DNA of 9,019 nt, from NCBI GenBank assembly GCA_002373595.1, contig DFKT01000013.1, positions 1 through 9,019 of the forward strand, given 5' to 3'. How positions within the stretch are numbered: the stretch's first letter is position 1; each line of letters starts with the position of its first letter. Below, in pieces: positions 1-6,070 of this stretch. The position numbers were made by a program, and so were the translations under genes. Source of the stretch: Lachnospiraceae bacterium UBA3638. Its GTDB lineage: Bacteria; Bacillota; Clostridia; Lachnospirales; Lachnospiraceae. Under the pieces are notes generated by a model, which was not told the DNA's origin, made no database searches, and saw only the letters and a program-made list of their open reading frames with translations.

Positions 1-51
1 CCCTACTTTAAGAACGGCGATGAGTATGCCGTTGTAAGACACCAGATCTGA
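1..51 (+). CDS. 3' end of a plus-strand gene (partial, unidentified)
   Basis: The first 16 codons read PYFKNGDEYAVVRHQI and end at TGA (49-51). The gene would begin outside the window. Residue choice and codon choice (AAG, GGC, GAG, ATC) look like ordinary coding sequence of this genome, but 16 residues are too few to assign a family. It would converge on the minus-strand operon, whose last stop codon starts only 3 bp away. The alternative is that these bases are untranslated or hold the GTG start of a further minus-strand gene; I favour the plus-strand reading because the minus-strand candidate lacks a ribosome site. Confidence 0.45.
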   Translation, partial: PYFKNGDEYAVVRHQI

Positions 52-54
52 GGA

Positions 55-489
55 TCAGAAAAGAGACAGACTGTCATCATATTCTATATCACTCGAGGTG
101 ACGAGTTTCCATGAGTATATCTCATAGAATCCGTCGCCTTCTTTTTTGGGATATATGGGACGGACATCTATCTCGAGTGACTGTATGTCTGATACGGGTA
201 TCGATATATGCTCGGGCTGACCGGCCTGAATATAGTAATCTTTCTCCGACAGACCGCTCCTGTAAAGTTCGGCGAAGAGGTCGTCGAGAGCATCTATCTT
301 GGCGTATGCCTGATTGCACGCTTCATAGTAGCCGGTCGTATTGTCGGCAATGCGGTTGCTCAGATGATAGTCGCTGAGTGCGCTGGAGAGTGACAGTGCG
401 GAGAACGATACGAGGCACAGTACGACGAATATGAACAGTATGGAGGAGGTTCCGACATTGAGTGAGCGGTGCTTACGTTTGCGTTCCAT
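55..489 (-). CDS. Small single-pass membrane protein of the pilus-like operon
   Basis: This 144-residue protein has a very basic N-terminus (residues 2-8, mostly K/R/H), one hydrophobic helix at about 16-38, and an outer domain of about 105 residues. The layout is that of a pseudopilin or minor pilin, but the residue five after the only Gly (G13) is Leu, not Glu, so the classical prepilin peptidase site is missing. I recall similar small proteins beside GspF and DUF4860 genes in Clostridia, usually called hypothetical; that is memory, not a search. The start at 489 is well supported: an AAAGGAGG ribosome site lies 7 nt upstream inside the preceding gene, and the preceding stop overlaps it as TGATG. 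It is the last gene of the train. Function is inferred from context only. Confidence 0.8.
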   Translation of the reverse strand: MERKRKHRSLNVGTSSILFIFVVLCLVSFSALSLSSALSDYHLSNRIADNTTGYYEACNQAYAKIDALDDLFAELYRSGLSEKDYYIQAGQPEHISIPVSDIQSLEIDVRPIYPKKEGDGFYEIYSWKLVTSSDIEYDDSLSLF

Positions 490-857
490 CAGCGCACCTC
501 CTTTTTGTTCAGCCTGAATCTGAAAGAATAGATCAGGGTATCTTTCTCATTATCCATAAAGGAATAATCCATATACAGATAGTCGTCATCTTCGCTGAAA
601 TCCAGATCGAAGTGGTATTCATCCGACTTGAAGTTATCACGCAGGAGCTTCTCAGTGCTTGTGAAATCATCTTCGTACTCAGCGAAGACTTCGCCTGCAT
701 TCTCGGCCCAGAGCACAGCGAGGTTCATTCCTTCCGTGGAGTCAGCGATATCATGCGCCTTTACGAACACACGGATACAGACCGCGCTCGTCAGAGCGAA
801 GAAGAAGATTACGATTATGAGTTCCATCAGGAACAATGAAGATCTCGATTTTCCCAT
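489..857 (-). CDS. Prepilin-like protein (type IV pilin/pseudopilin N-terminus)
   Basis: The 122-residue product begins with a short basic leader (G2-K3-S4-R5-S6-S7), then LFLME and a hydrophobic helix (about 13-28). If cleavage falls after S7, Glu12 becomes the +5 glutamate that is diagnostic of type IV pilins. Ser in place of Gly at -1 is unusual but small. The rest is an acidic outer domain (residues 30-122, with runs such as SEDDDYLY). It is the only member of the four-gene set with this glutamate, so it is the best candidate for a processed pilus subunit. Its ATG overlaps the preceding stop as TAATG, with a weak AAGGG ribosome site about 10 nt upstream. The family is inferred from N-terminal architecture; the C-terminal domain is not recognised. 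Confidence 0.8.
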   Translation of the reverse strand: MGKSRSSLFLMELIIVIFFFALTSAVCIRVFVKAHDIADSTEGMNLAVLWAENAGEVFAEYEDDFTSTEKLLRDNFKSDEYHFDLDFSEDDDYLYMDYSFMDNEKDTLIYSFRFRLNKKEVR

Positions 858-1342
858 TAATCAGTTTCCCTTGAGCCGGATCTTAAGTGTACAAAGAGTA
901 CCTCGGTCTTGCCGTTCGGCATTGTGAGGTCAAATCTGAGCAGAGTATCTGTCACTTCGCTCGCCTTGAATCCTTTGAGTTCAAGTATCTCATTTCCGAG
1001 GGAACGGTCGAATTCCGCTCCGTCGTGAGTGAACATCTCATACAGCTTTCCGTTCTCGAAGTAGAGGTAGGTACAGTACATATCCTCACCTATCATCTCG
1101 CGGATCCTGACAGTGGACTCGTCGCGGATGTTTATCATGCCGGCAGAGTCGTACTGATGGAGCTTGCCGAGAACGTAGGATATCGAGGTGCGGGAATTAT
1201 AGTTATCGGTCATATCATCGACGATATTCTGATACACCTTGCCTCCGATGCCCGTGAGCATGACAACGGAAATGGCGAACACGCAGAAGAGCGTGATCAC
1301 GAAGAGTATATCCACTGTATGCTTCCGTTCATTCTGATGCAT
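857..1342 (-). CDS. DUF4860-like single-pass membrane protein
   Basis: The 161-residue protein has a basic N-terminus (MHQNERKH), a transmembrane helix at about 10-32, and an outer domain of about 125 residues. Length, N-terminal pattern (HTVDILFVITLFCVFAISVV) and position after a GspF gene match my recollection of DUF4860 proteins of Clostridia, an uncharacterised family found in pilus or type II secretion-like loci. It lacks a +5 Glu, so ordinary prepilin processing is doubtful. The start is supported by AAGGAG 8 nt upstream; only 2 bp separate it from the preceding stop. A structural or assembly role in the envelope apparatus is inferred from its neighbours. Confidence 0.75.
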   Translation of the reverse strand: MHQNERKHTVDILFVITLFCVFAISVVMLTGIGGKVYQNIVDDMTDNYNSRTSISYVLGKLHQYDSAGMINIRDESTVRIREMIGEDMYCTYLYFENGKLYEMFTHDGAEFDRSLGNEILELKGFKASEVTDTLLRFDLTMPNGKTEVLFVHLRSGSRETD

Positions 1343-1344
1343 GC

Positions 1345-1686
1345 TCAGTGCTCCTTCTTGACGCGTCTGATCACAGTTACGTCGGGGTATATATTCGAGC
1401 CTATCGCCTGATAGTCTACGAAGAACAGCGATTCGTCATAGGTGAGTCCGTAGTGTTCCTTGATGTAATCAAGGCTGGGAGGGTAGGTACCCTCAACACA
1501 GTAGCAGCTTACGATACTTCTCTTCAGTGCGGAATTAAGGGAGGTTTCCTGTCTGCTTATCGTATCGTCCGAGATATCACGCACAGAGTACATGAAGTAG
1601 ACGAATACTGCTATAAAGAGCAGCACCGACAACTTCGACAGCGTGATGAAATCTTTTAACTTTTTCTTCTTACCGAACAGATGCAT
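1345..1686 (-). CDS. Small single-pass membrane protein with GTYPPSLDYIKEHYGL motif
   Basis: This 113-residue product has a strongly basic start (KKKKLK at 6-11), a transmembrane helix at about 16-34 and a short outer domain. The segment GTYPPSLDYIKEHYGL (66-81) followed by FVDYQAIGSN (89-98) resembles a conserved small protein I recall next to GspF genes in Clostridia. Two cysteines (C61, C63) flank a tyrosine just before the motif and could form a disulfide or bind a partner after export. No prepilin Glu is seen. The ATG at 1686 follows the GspF stop by 14 bp and is preceded by AAAGG 4 nt upstream, with AAGG further back. It is likely an assembly component of the same apparatus; the biochemical role is unknown. 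Confidence 0.78.
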   Translation of the reverse strand: MHLFGKKKKLKDFITLSKLSVLLFIAVFVYFMYSVRDISDDTISRQETSLNSALKRSIVSCYCVEGTYPPSLDYIKEHYGLTYDESLFFVDYQAIGSNIYPDVTVIRRVKKEH

Positions 1687-1700
1687 ATACCTTTATGTCC

Positions 1701-2747
1701 TTAACCTATCGATGACATGATGCCCATGAGAGGCAGTATTACCGAGAGCAGTATCAGTCCTACTATGAGAGAGAGGATGATGACGAGCGTGGGTTCTATG
1801 ATCGAGATGATATTGTTGATCTTTCTCTCGCTCTTTCTCTCATACTCATCAGCGATACGTCTCATTATCGTATCGATCTCACCGGACTTGATCCCGACTG
1901 CGACCATACGGGAGTTTACATTTGAAAAGATCTCGGCCCTCTTGATGCCCTCTGCGAGGTTGTCGCCCGACTTGATCGCTTCTCTCATGATCTCGATCTT
2001 GTCACGATACTTCTCGTTCTCTACCAGGCGGCTTACAAGGTCAAGGCTTGAGTAGGTATCAAGTCCTGCATTGGTCGCGATAGCCATACCTCTTGCGAAT
2101 CTTCCGGCTGCGACACTGTCGTAGAAATCCTGAGCCATGGGAAGCTTTCTGAAGAGAGCCTTGGAGAACATGCCCTGTCTTGACCTTCTTGAGATCCACA
2201 AAAATAAGGCGATGATGATCACGAGGATTGAAAGGAAGATGATCGAGTATTTGTTAAGCGTATTGCCGAGGACGAGGAGACTTGCTGCAAATCCCGTCAT
2301 CTCGGAGCCGAGCTGAACGAATACCTGATTGAATATCGGAAGGACTTTGGTTATCAATATGACGATGACGAGGAGCATCATGCCTATCATGATCGCAGGA
2401 TAGGTGATGGCGCTCTTGATATTCTCGGATATCCTTGTCTCATTGTCGTAGTAGTCAGCGAGAGATCCCATGACTTCATCTGTCGTACCGGCTTCCTCAC
2501 CGAGCTTTAATGTACTTACGACATAGTCGGGGAACACGCCCACTTTCTCGATGGCAGCGGAGAATTTGTTGCCGTGTCCGATCTCTGCTATGATCTCATT
2601 TAAGAGTTCTTTGCTCTCTTCATCCTCGGTATCGGACCCTAAGATGCGCAGCGCTTCGAGTGGAGTTACACCCGCCTTTAAGAGGACTCCTATCTGTGAG
2701 CAGAAAAAGGCGAGCTCTTCGTTGTTAAGCTGATTATCTCTTTTCAT
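1701..2747 (-). CDS. GspF/PilC/ComGB-type platform protein
   Basis: This 348-residue polytopic membrane protein belongs to the type II secretion F / type IV pilus PilC family, which forms the inner-membrane platform that couples an assembly ATPase to pilin extraction. Two F domains are visible. The first covers about 10-135, with AGVTPLEAL at 25-33 and GEEAGTTDEV at 83-92. The second covers about 213-340, with NAGLDTYSSL at 226-235 and VGIKSGEIDTIM at 284-295. Three hydrophobic helices lie near 117-137, 168-186 and 319-340, the last containing IIEPTLVIILSLIVG. Length and layout are normal for the family, so it looks intact. A GAGGTTGGT ribosome site precedes the ATG and the spacing to the preceding stop is 21 bp. 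No GspE/PilB ATPase lies beside it, so that partner must be encoded elsewhere. Confidence 0.94.
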   Translation of the reverse strand: MKRDNQLNNEELAFFCSQIGVLLKAGVTPLEALRILGSDTEDEESKELLNEIIAEIGHGNKFSAAIEKVGVFPDYVVSTLKLGEEAGTTDEVMGSLADYYDNETRISENIKSAITYPAIMIGMMLLVIVILITKVLPIFNQVFVQLGSEMTGFAASLLVLGNTLNKYSIIFLSILVIIIALFLWISRRSRQGMFSKALFRKLPMAQDFYDSVAAGRFARGMAIATNAGLDTYSSLDLVSRLVENEKYRDKIEIMREAIKSGDNLAEGIKRAEIFSNVNSRMVAVGIKSGEIDTIMRRIADEYERKSERKINNIISIIEPTLVIILSLIVGLILLSVILPLMGIMSSIG

Positions 2748-2768
2748 ACCAACCTCTGTATCCTTTTA

Positions 2769-3776
2769 TCAATAAATATATTTGGTCGAGTAGTTGCTTC
2801 CGTCTCCAATGTAATCCTTTAAGGTCTTGTCGTCAGTATTGGCTCCGAATGTGGGATCTACGAGCGACCAGCTGTTGCCGTGGAACTGTATGATCCCGTT
2901 TAGCCATCCGACTTCTTTTATATATACGCTGATCCATGCGTGATATACTTCGCCTGCGTATCCGACTTCGAGTCTCGTCGGGATCTGCTGGCTGCGCAGC
3001 ATGGTCGCCATCATTGCCGCATAATCAAGGCATATTCCTGTCTTTAGGTCAAGTATCTCATCGACATCAGGTATGTATCCGCTCTTTACTGTATCGGCTT
3101 TCTCATAATCGTAAGTGATATTGCCGGTGATGTAATCATATACGCTCGTTACCACTTCGAGATCGTCATGACACGCGGATGCGAGTTCAGCTCCCTTGGC
3201 TACGCATTTGCTCGATGCGGTGAAGTTCACATACTGATTTGGGTGCAGGTAAGGCCCGAATTCATCGATGCCCGTAAATAAGTAGTCTGCTTTAAATGCT
3301 ATCGAGTATCGGTTTCCTTCGATATTCTCACACACCGCTATGGTGTAGTTACCGTCCCCCGAGCTTAGCGGAAATACTGCATATCCGTTCGTTATATTAT
3401 ATGTATAAGTGACTTCGTTCGGTCCCGTGATCTGGAGTTTGACTTTCTCGCAGGTTCCGAGGTAGTCGACCATTATATATCCGTCTGCGGTATGAGAGTA
3501 GTCGATCAATGCCAGCTCATTTCCGTCCGTATCCGTTCCGGAAGCCTCAGGTACGAGACATACGGGAGTGCTCTCACGAAGAGGTCTGGTGTCATCGGGA
3601 TCTGAGGTCTGCGATGCAGCAGATGAACCGCCACCTGAGCCGCCTCCCGAAGATCCTCCGCCTGACGAGGACGGCACAGTCACACCTCCGCCGGATCCGC
3701 TTCCGCCGGACTCGCCGCATGCGCCGAATATTAACATGGCCGCCAGTATAAGCGACAGGCATCTGTATCTTTTCAT
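2769..3776 (-). CDS. Transglutaminase-like lipoprotein
   Basis: The 335-residue exported protein starts with a basic n-region and hydrophobic stretch (MKRYRCLSLILAAMLIFGAC). C20 in the FGAC lipobox is the likely lipid anchor; Phe at -3 is slightly unusual. Residues 21-56 are an extended Gly/Ser-rich linker. A beta-rich region (about 70-190) precedes a transglutaminase-core domain (about 200-310). The Cys-His-Asp triad is visible as C249 in TGICLDYAAM, H279 in VYHAWISV and D307 in LVDPTFGA. Members of this superfamily act as amide cross-linkers or as cysteine proteases, so cross-linking is possible but not shown. The start overlaps the preceding stop as TAATG with no clear ribosome site, suggesting translational coupling. 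Sitting between the regulatory pair and the pilus platform, it may process or cross-link surface fibres or cell wall proteins. Confidence 0.9.
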   Translation of the reverse strand: MKRYRCLSLILAAMLIFGACGESGGSGSGGGVTVPSSSGGGSSGGGSGGGSSAASQTSDPDDTRPLRESTPVCLVPEASGTDTDGNELALIDYSHTADGYIMVDYLGTCEKVKLQITGPNEVTYTYNITNGYAVFPLSSGDGNYTIAVCENIEGNRYSIAFKADYLFTGIDEFGPYLHPNQYVNFTASSKCVAKGAELASACHDDLEVVTSVYDYITGNITYDYEKADTVKSGYIPDVDEILDLKTGICLDYAAMMATMLRSQQIPTRLEVGYAGEVYHAWISVYIKEVGWLNGIIQFHGNSWSLVDPTFGANTDDKTLKDYIGDGSNYSTKYIY

Positions 3777-4243
3777 TAAGGTACGCTCAATATGAACTGC
3801 ATCTCTTTGCCGCTTAAGTCATATATATAGATATTATACTCTCCCCGTACGGCATGGAAAAGAATCATATTTTGTGAAGCATCATAGTCTACAGGGGGCG
3901 CTTCCTTTCCTTTGGGATCTATTATATAGGAAGAGGATGCATCCACAGGTCCCGAGAGTACTATGGTGAGAGTGTTCTTCTCGAAATGATGCGAGACGAC
4001 ATCGATCTCATAATCTGCCGTCGTGGATATCTTTACATCTCCGTGAGGCAGGAACACAGGCGTGATGAGCGTCAGGAAGAAGAAGATTATCGAGGTCCAT
4101 ATGCCGACCGCTTCGAGCACTACATTGGCTCTTTTGCGGTTTACTATTCTCTCAAAGGGGATGCGGTTAGGTGCGACTTCACAGGTGTTGAATACGTTTT
4201 GAAGTATCGTATCCGCTGTCTTCAAATCTACATTGTATTTCAT
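3776..4243 (-). CDS. Single-pass membrane protein, putative anti-sigma factor
   Basis: The product has 155 residues: a basic, presumably cytoplasmic N-terminal region (1-43), one transmembrane helix (about 44-65), and a beta-rich outer domain (about 70-155). Its ATG overlaps the ECF sigma stop by 4 bp (ATGA), and its strong AGGAGG ribosome site lies inside the sigma gene's last codons. Topology and position are those of a membrane anti-sigma factor that would hold the sigma factor through its N-terminal region and sense the envelope through its outer domain. The cytoplasmic part has no HxxxCxxC zinc-binding anti-sigma signature, so the family is not recognised and the role is inferred from context. 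It could alternatively be a structural partner of the lipoprotein encoded next to it. Confidence 0.75.
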   Translation of the reverse strand: MKYNVDLKTADTILQNVFNTCEVAPNRIPFERIVNRKRANVVLEAVGIWTSIIFFFLTLITPVFLPHGDVKISTTADYEIDVVSHHFEKNTLTIVLSGPVDASSSYIIDPKGKEAPPVDYDASQNMILFHAVRGEYNIYIYDLSGKEMQFILSVP

Positions 4244-4854
4244 CTCCGCATTCCTCCTTTCTTTGATGATCCCATATCGGGTCCTGCATTTCCTTTATCC
4301 GAGAGAGCTTCCTTCAGGTGCTCCATCGCGTTTTTAAGCTGTCTCTTTACCGTGCTTCGGCTTAGTCCCGTTGCCTCTGCGATATCCTCTATCGTCATAT
4401 CATTGTAGAATCGGAGGACTACTATTTCTTTTTCCGAGGCGGGCTTCAGATTATCTATCGCATTTTTTAATCGTTCCCGTTCATCCTTTTCGACTGCTAT
4501 CTCCTCGCCTGTCGCATCCTCGGACTTTAAGTCAAACAGGTCATCGAGGAGTTCAGTCGTGATATCGCCGTATCCGGTCTTTTTGGATTTCGACATATCA
4601 TAGCAGACGCGGAATGCTATCTGGTTGAGCCATGCGACGAAGAGGGTGGGATCGGACAGCTTATGAATATTTTTGAGCGCGGAAATATAGACCTCCTGGA
4701 CTGCGTCCTGGGCGAGGTAATCGTCGCGCAGATAGTGGCGGGTGTAGTTGTAGACGCGTTCGTAGGTAAAACCGTAGCACTGTGCGAATGCGTCACTGTC
4801 CCCGGCCTGCGCTCTTTTTACATATTCCGATAGATATTCATAGGATATCTTCAT
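4240..4854 (-). CDS. ECF-type RNA polymerase sigma factor
   Basis: This 204-residue protein has the two-domain layout of extracytoplasmic-function sigma factors. Region 2 spans about 22-88: DDYLAQDAVQEVYISALKNI at 44-63 is the core-polymerase and -10 binding part, and FVAWLNQIAFRVCYD follows at 72-86. An acidic linker follows, then region 4 (about 133-184) with the helix-turn-helix MTIEDIAEATGLSRSTVKRQLKNA at 153-176, which reads the -35 element. A 20-residue basic tail (KKGGMRR) encodes the next gene's ribosome site. An AAAGG site lies 8 nt before the ATG, 19 bp after the GGDEF-like gene's stop. I see no second promoter in that gap, so it is probably read from the promoter at 5611-5639. Its targets are unknown; the plus-strand genes at 5699 and 6152 are candidates. 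Confidence 0.93.
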   Translation of the reverse strand: MKISYEYLSEYVKRAQAGDSDAFAQCYGFTYERVYNYTRHYLRDDYLAQDAVQEVYISALKNIHKLSDPTLFVAWLNQIAFRVCYDMSKSKKTGYGDITTELLDDLFDLKSEDATGEEIAVEKDERERLKNAIDNLKPASEKEIVVLRFYNDMTIEDIAEATGLSRSTVKRQLKNAMEHLKEALSDKGNAGPDMGSSKKGGMRR

Positions 4855-4873
4855 CAGGATACCTTTCGGCAGG

Positions 4874-5569
4874 TTAACCCTTCAGCTTGGTATAAGCGGA
4901 TGAGATGAGCTCCGAGAATGTGGAGTTCGGCTGCTCATCGTGAAGGACATACTCCGAATGTATTGAAACTTTGGCCTTTTCGTGGTTTTCGTTGTACTCG
5001 TCGACGGATTTGCCGAGCTTGTCGATGAAGGCGGTTACCTTTTCCCGGTCTGTATCGGTGAGGAGAGTGACATACTCGTTTCCACCGTTTCTGCAGACAT
5101 AGCCGTATCCGGCGCAGACGCCCTCGAGCACTCCTGAGAACTCGTGGATGACATTATCTCCCTCATCTCGTCCGAGGGAAGCGTTTATTTCCTTAATATT
5201 GGATATCTCGGTGACTATGCAGGCGATTCCGGCCATGGATTCGGGAGTTGTGAAGTTCCGGGTCATCTTGTGGAGACCCTCACGGCTGAGGATGCCTGTT
5301 TTTACATCAAAATATGCGAGATTTTCAAGCTCGTTCGAACGGATCTTGAAATCCCTATAGAAAAGGAAGTCATATACCATGAAGGCAAGTATGAAGAGTA
5401 TCGTGAAATACATCACCGCACAGAGGAAAAAGAGGCTCCTGTTGGTGAAGATCGTATCATGAAGCTCCTTGTTACTTAGCATTGTAATAAGAAATAACAG
5501 CTCAAAAACGACAAAAATGACCAGCTCTGCGATCTTGATGATCCCGAAAATCTTCGTTCTATCTTTCAT
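4874..5569 (-). CDS. Membrane protein with degenerate GGDEF domain
   Basis: The 231-residue protein has two transmembrane helices (about 9-31 and 46-71) followed by a cytoplasmic GGDEF-like domain (about 86-231). The signature loop reads GGNEY (162-166) instead of GGDEF. The upstream metal-site block reads TEISNIKEINA (120-130), where active enzymes have DxDxFKxIND, and no RxxD inhibitory site precedes the loop. Diguanylate cyclase activity is therefore unlikely. It may bind a nucleotide or act as a membrane scaffold or sensor. I chose the ATG at 5569 because an exact AGGAGG lies at 5574-5579; the 11-codon extension to 5602 lacks a ribosome site and crosses that sequence. It heads the operon, 19 bp upstream of the sigma gene, so it may feed an envelope signal into the sigma circuit. 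Confidence 0.88.
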   Translation of the reverse strand: MKDRTKIFGIIKIAELVIFVVFELLFLITMLSNKELHDTIFTNRSLFFLCAVMYFTILFILAFMVYDFLFYRDFKIRSNELENLAYFDVKTGILSREGLHKMTRNFTTPESMAGIACIVTEISNIKEINASLGRDEGDNVIHEFSGVLEGVCAGYGYVCRNGGNEYVTLLTDTDREKVTAFIDKLGKSVDEYNENHEKAKVSIHSEYVLHDEQPNSTFSELISSAYTKLKG

Positions 5570-5610
5570 ATGACCTCCTGAGAATGTAAGAAAATAGAGC
5601 ACTGTTCAAC

Positions 5611-5639
5611 ATTATAATAATTATTTTAAAAAATGTGAA
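5611..5639 (-). promoter_or_regulatory. Sigma-A type promoter of the minus-strand operon
   Basis: Read on the minus strand, TTCACA (5634-5639, one mismatch to TTGACA) is followed after exactly 17 nt by a perfect TATAAT (5611-5616). Transcription would start near 5604, giving a leader of about 35 nt before the ATG at 5569, with AGGAGG inside it. This is the best housekeeping promoter in the window and probably drives the whole gene train. Confidence 0.75.
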
Positions 5640-5668
5640 CCTTTTTGAGGGAAGTCTCCGTCTTTATT
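5636..5668 (+). promoter_or_regulatory. ECF-like promoter, copy 1, upstream of the 102-residue protein gene
   Basis: TGAACC-TTTTT-GA (5636-5648) is followed after 11 nt by GTC-T-TTATT (5660-5668), preceded by CC so that CCGTC is read. The AAC plus T-tract at -35 and CGTC at -10 resemble ECF sigma promoters such as the Bacillus sigma-M/sigma-W class, though the spacer is about one base longer than theirs. Start of transcription near 5675 leaves about 24 nt before the GTG. The same pattern recurs before the next gene. Its -35 overlaps that of the divergent sigma-A type promoter. Confidence 0.55.
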
Positions 5669-5682
5669 TATGGATCAAAATG

Positions 5683-5689
5683 AAAGGAG
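5683..5689 (+). promoter_or_regulatory. Ribosome binding site deciding the GTG start at 5699
   Basis: AAAGGAG lies 9 nt before a GTG at 5699. The nearer ATG at 5681 overlaps this site and opens a short unrelated frame that stops after about 22 codons, so the GTG is the real start. Confidence 0.75.
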
Positions 5690-5698
5690 AAAAGAAAA

Positions 5699-6007
5699 GT
5701 GAATCCGATAAGGCTTACCGCAGAAGTAGCATACGACCTTATAAGGATAGACGATGAGCTGACACCGCTCGGCAACGCACCCGTCCCCAAGGTAAATTAT
5801 TACGGCGCAACGGCTGTTGTGATCATCGTAGCTCTTCTGATCCTTCTACTAGTTTTCAGGGAAGTTAGATATCTTACACTCAAGAAGAGACTGCTCCAGA
5901 TCTGGGAAAAAGCAGGCATCACCGACAGAAAAGTCCCTAATGACACAAAGTCAGTAAAGGAAGAGATTGAAAGCGCCGAGATGAACATATCGGCAACCAT
6001 GCTCTAA
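5699..6007 (+). CDS. Small single-pass membrane protein with acidic juxtamembrane motif
   Basis: The 102-residue product is not a family I recognise. It starts with GTG. A 33-residue N-terminal part contains IDDELTPLGNAP (17-28), followed by a hydrophobic helix (about 36-53), a basic stretch (RYLTLKKR) and a C-terminal region rich in Lys and Glu. The positive-inside rule places the N-terminus outside and the C-terminus inside, although there is no signal peptide. The acidic motif just before the membrane segment resembles the repeated motif in the tail of the next protein. It is divergent from the GGDEF-like gene and lies 144 bp upstream of the large surface protein, with its own ECF-like promoter. 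No terminator is visible after it, so read-through is possible. A role as membrane partner or regulator of the large protein is speculation. Confidence 0.8.
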   Translation: MNPIRLTAEVAYDLIRIDDELTPLGNAPVPKVNYYGATAVVIIVALLILLLVFREVRYLTLKKRLLQIWEKAGITDRKVPNDTKSVKEEIESAEMNISATML

Positions 6008-6041
6008 AGACACGATTTAAGGGCGGTTCGGAACAAAATAA

Positions 6042-6070
6042 AGAAATTCTAAAGAAATTTCTGAAATTTT
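6042..6070 (+). promoter_or_regulatory. Phased A/T tracts upstream of the large surface protein promoter
   Basis: Three AAATT-type tracts start at 6044, 6055 and 6064, at 11 and 9 bp intervals, directly upstream of the -35 at 6070. The middle one forms a perfect 10-bp palindrome (AGAAATTTCT, 6053-6062) and the first is a near copy (AGAAATTCT, 6042-6050). Helically phased A-tracts can bend DNA and act as UP elements for RNA polymerase; alternatively the paired near-palindromes are an operator. Confidence 0.45.

Noticed and set aside
1..42. Minus-strand GTG start at 42 reading VSYNGILIAVLKVG
   Set aside because: No ribosome site precedes it, and the plus-strand frame through the same bases reads more like a normal protein end. 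Not excluded, since the flank is missing.
887..1411. Plus-strand 174-residue frame opposite the DUF4860-like gene
   Set aside because: It is antisense to two genes in a coherent operon with good ribosome sites; its His/Ile-rich product shows no domain.
3568..3795. Plus-strand Pro-rich frame
   Set aside because: It is the reverse complement of the Gly/Ser linker codons of the lipoprotein.
5570..5602. Upstream start for the GGDEF-like protein (MLYFLTFSGGH...)
   Set aside because: It would translate through the AGGAGG site that serves the ATG at 5569, and most of it lies at or before the predicted transcript start.
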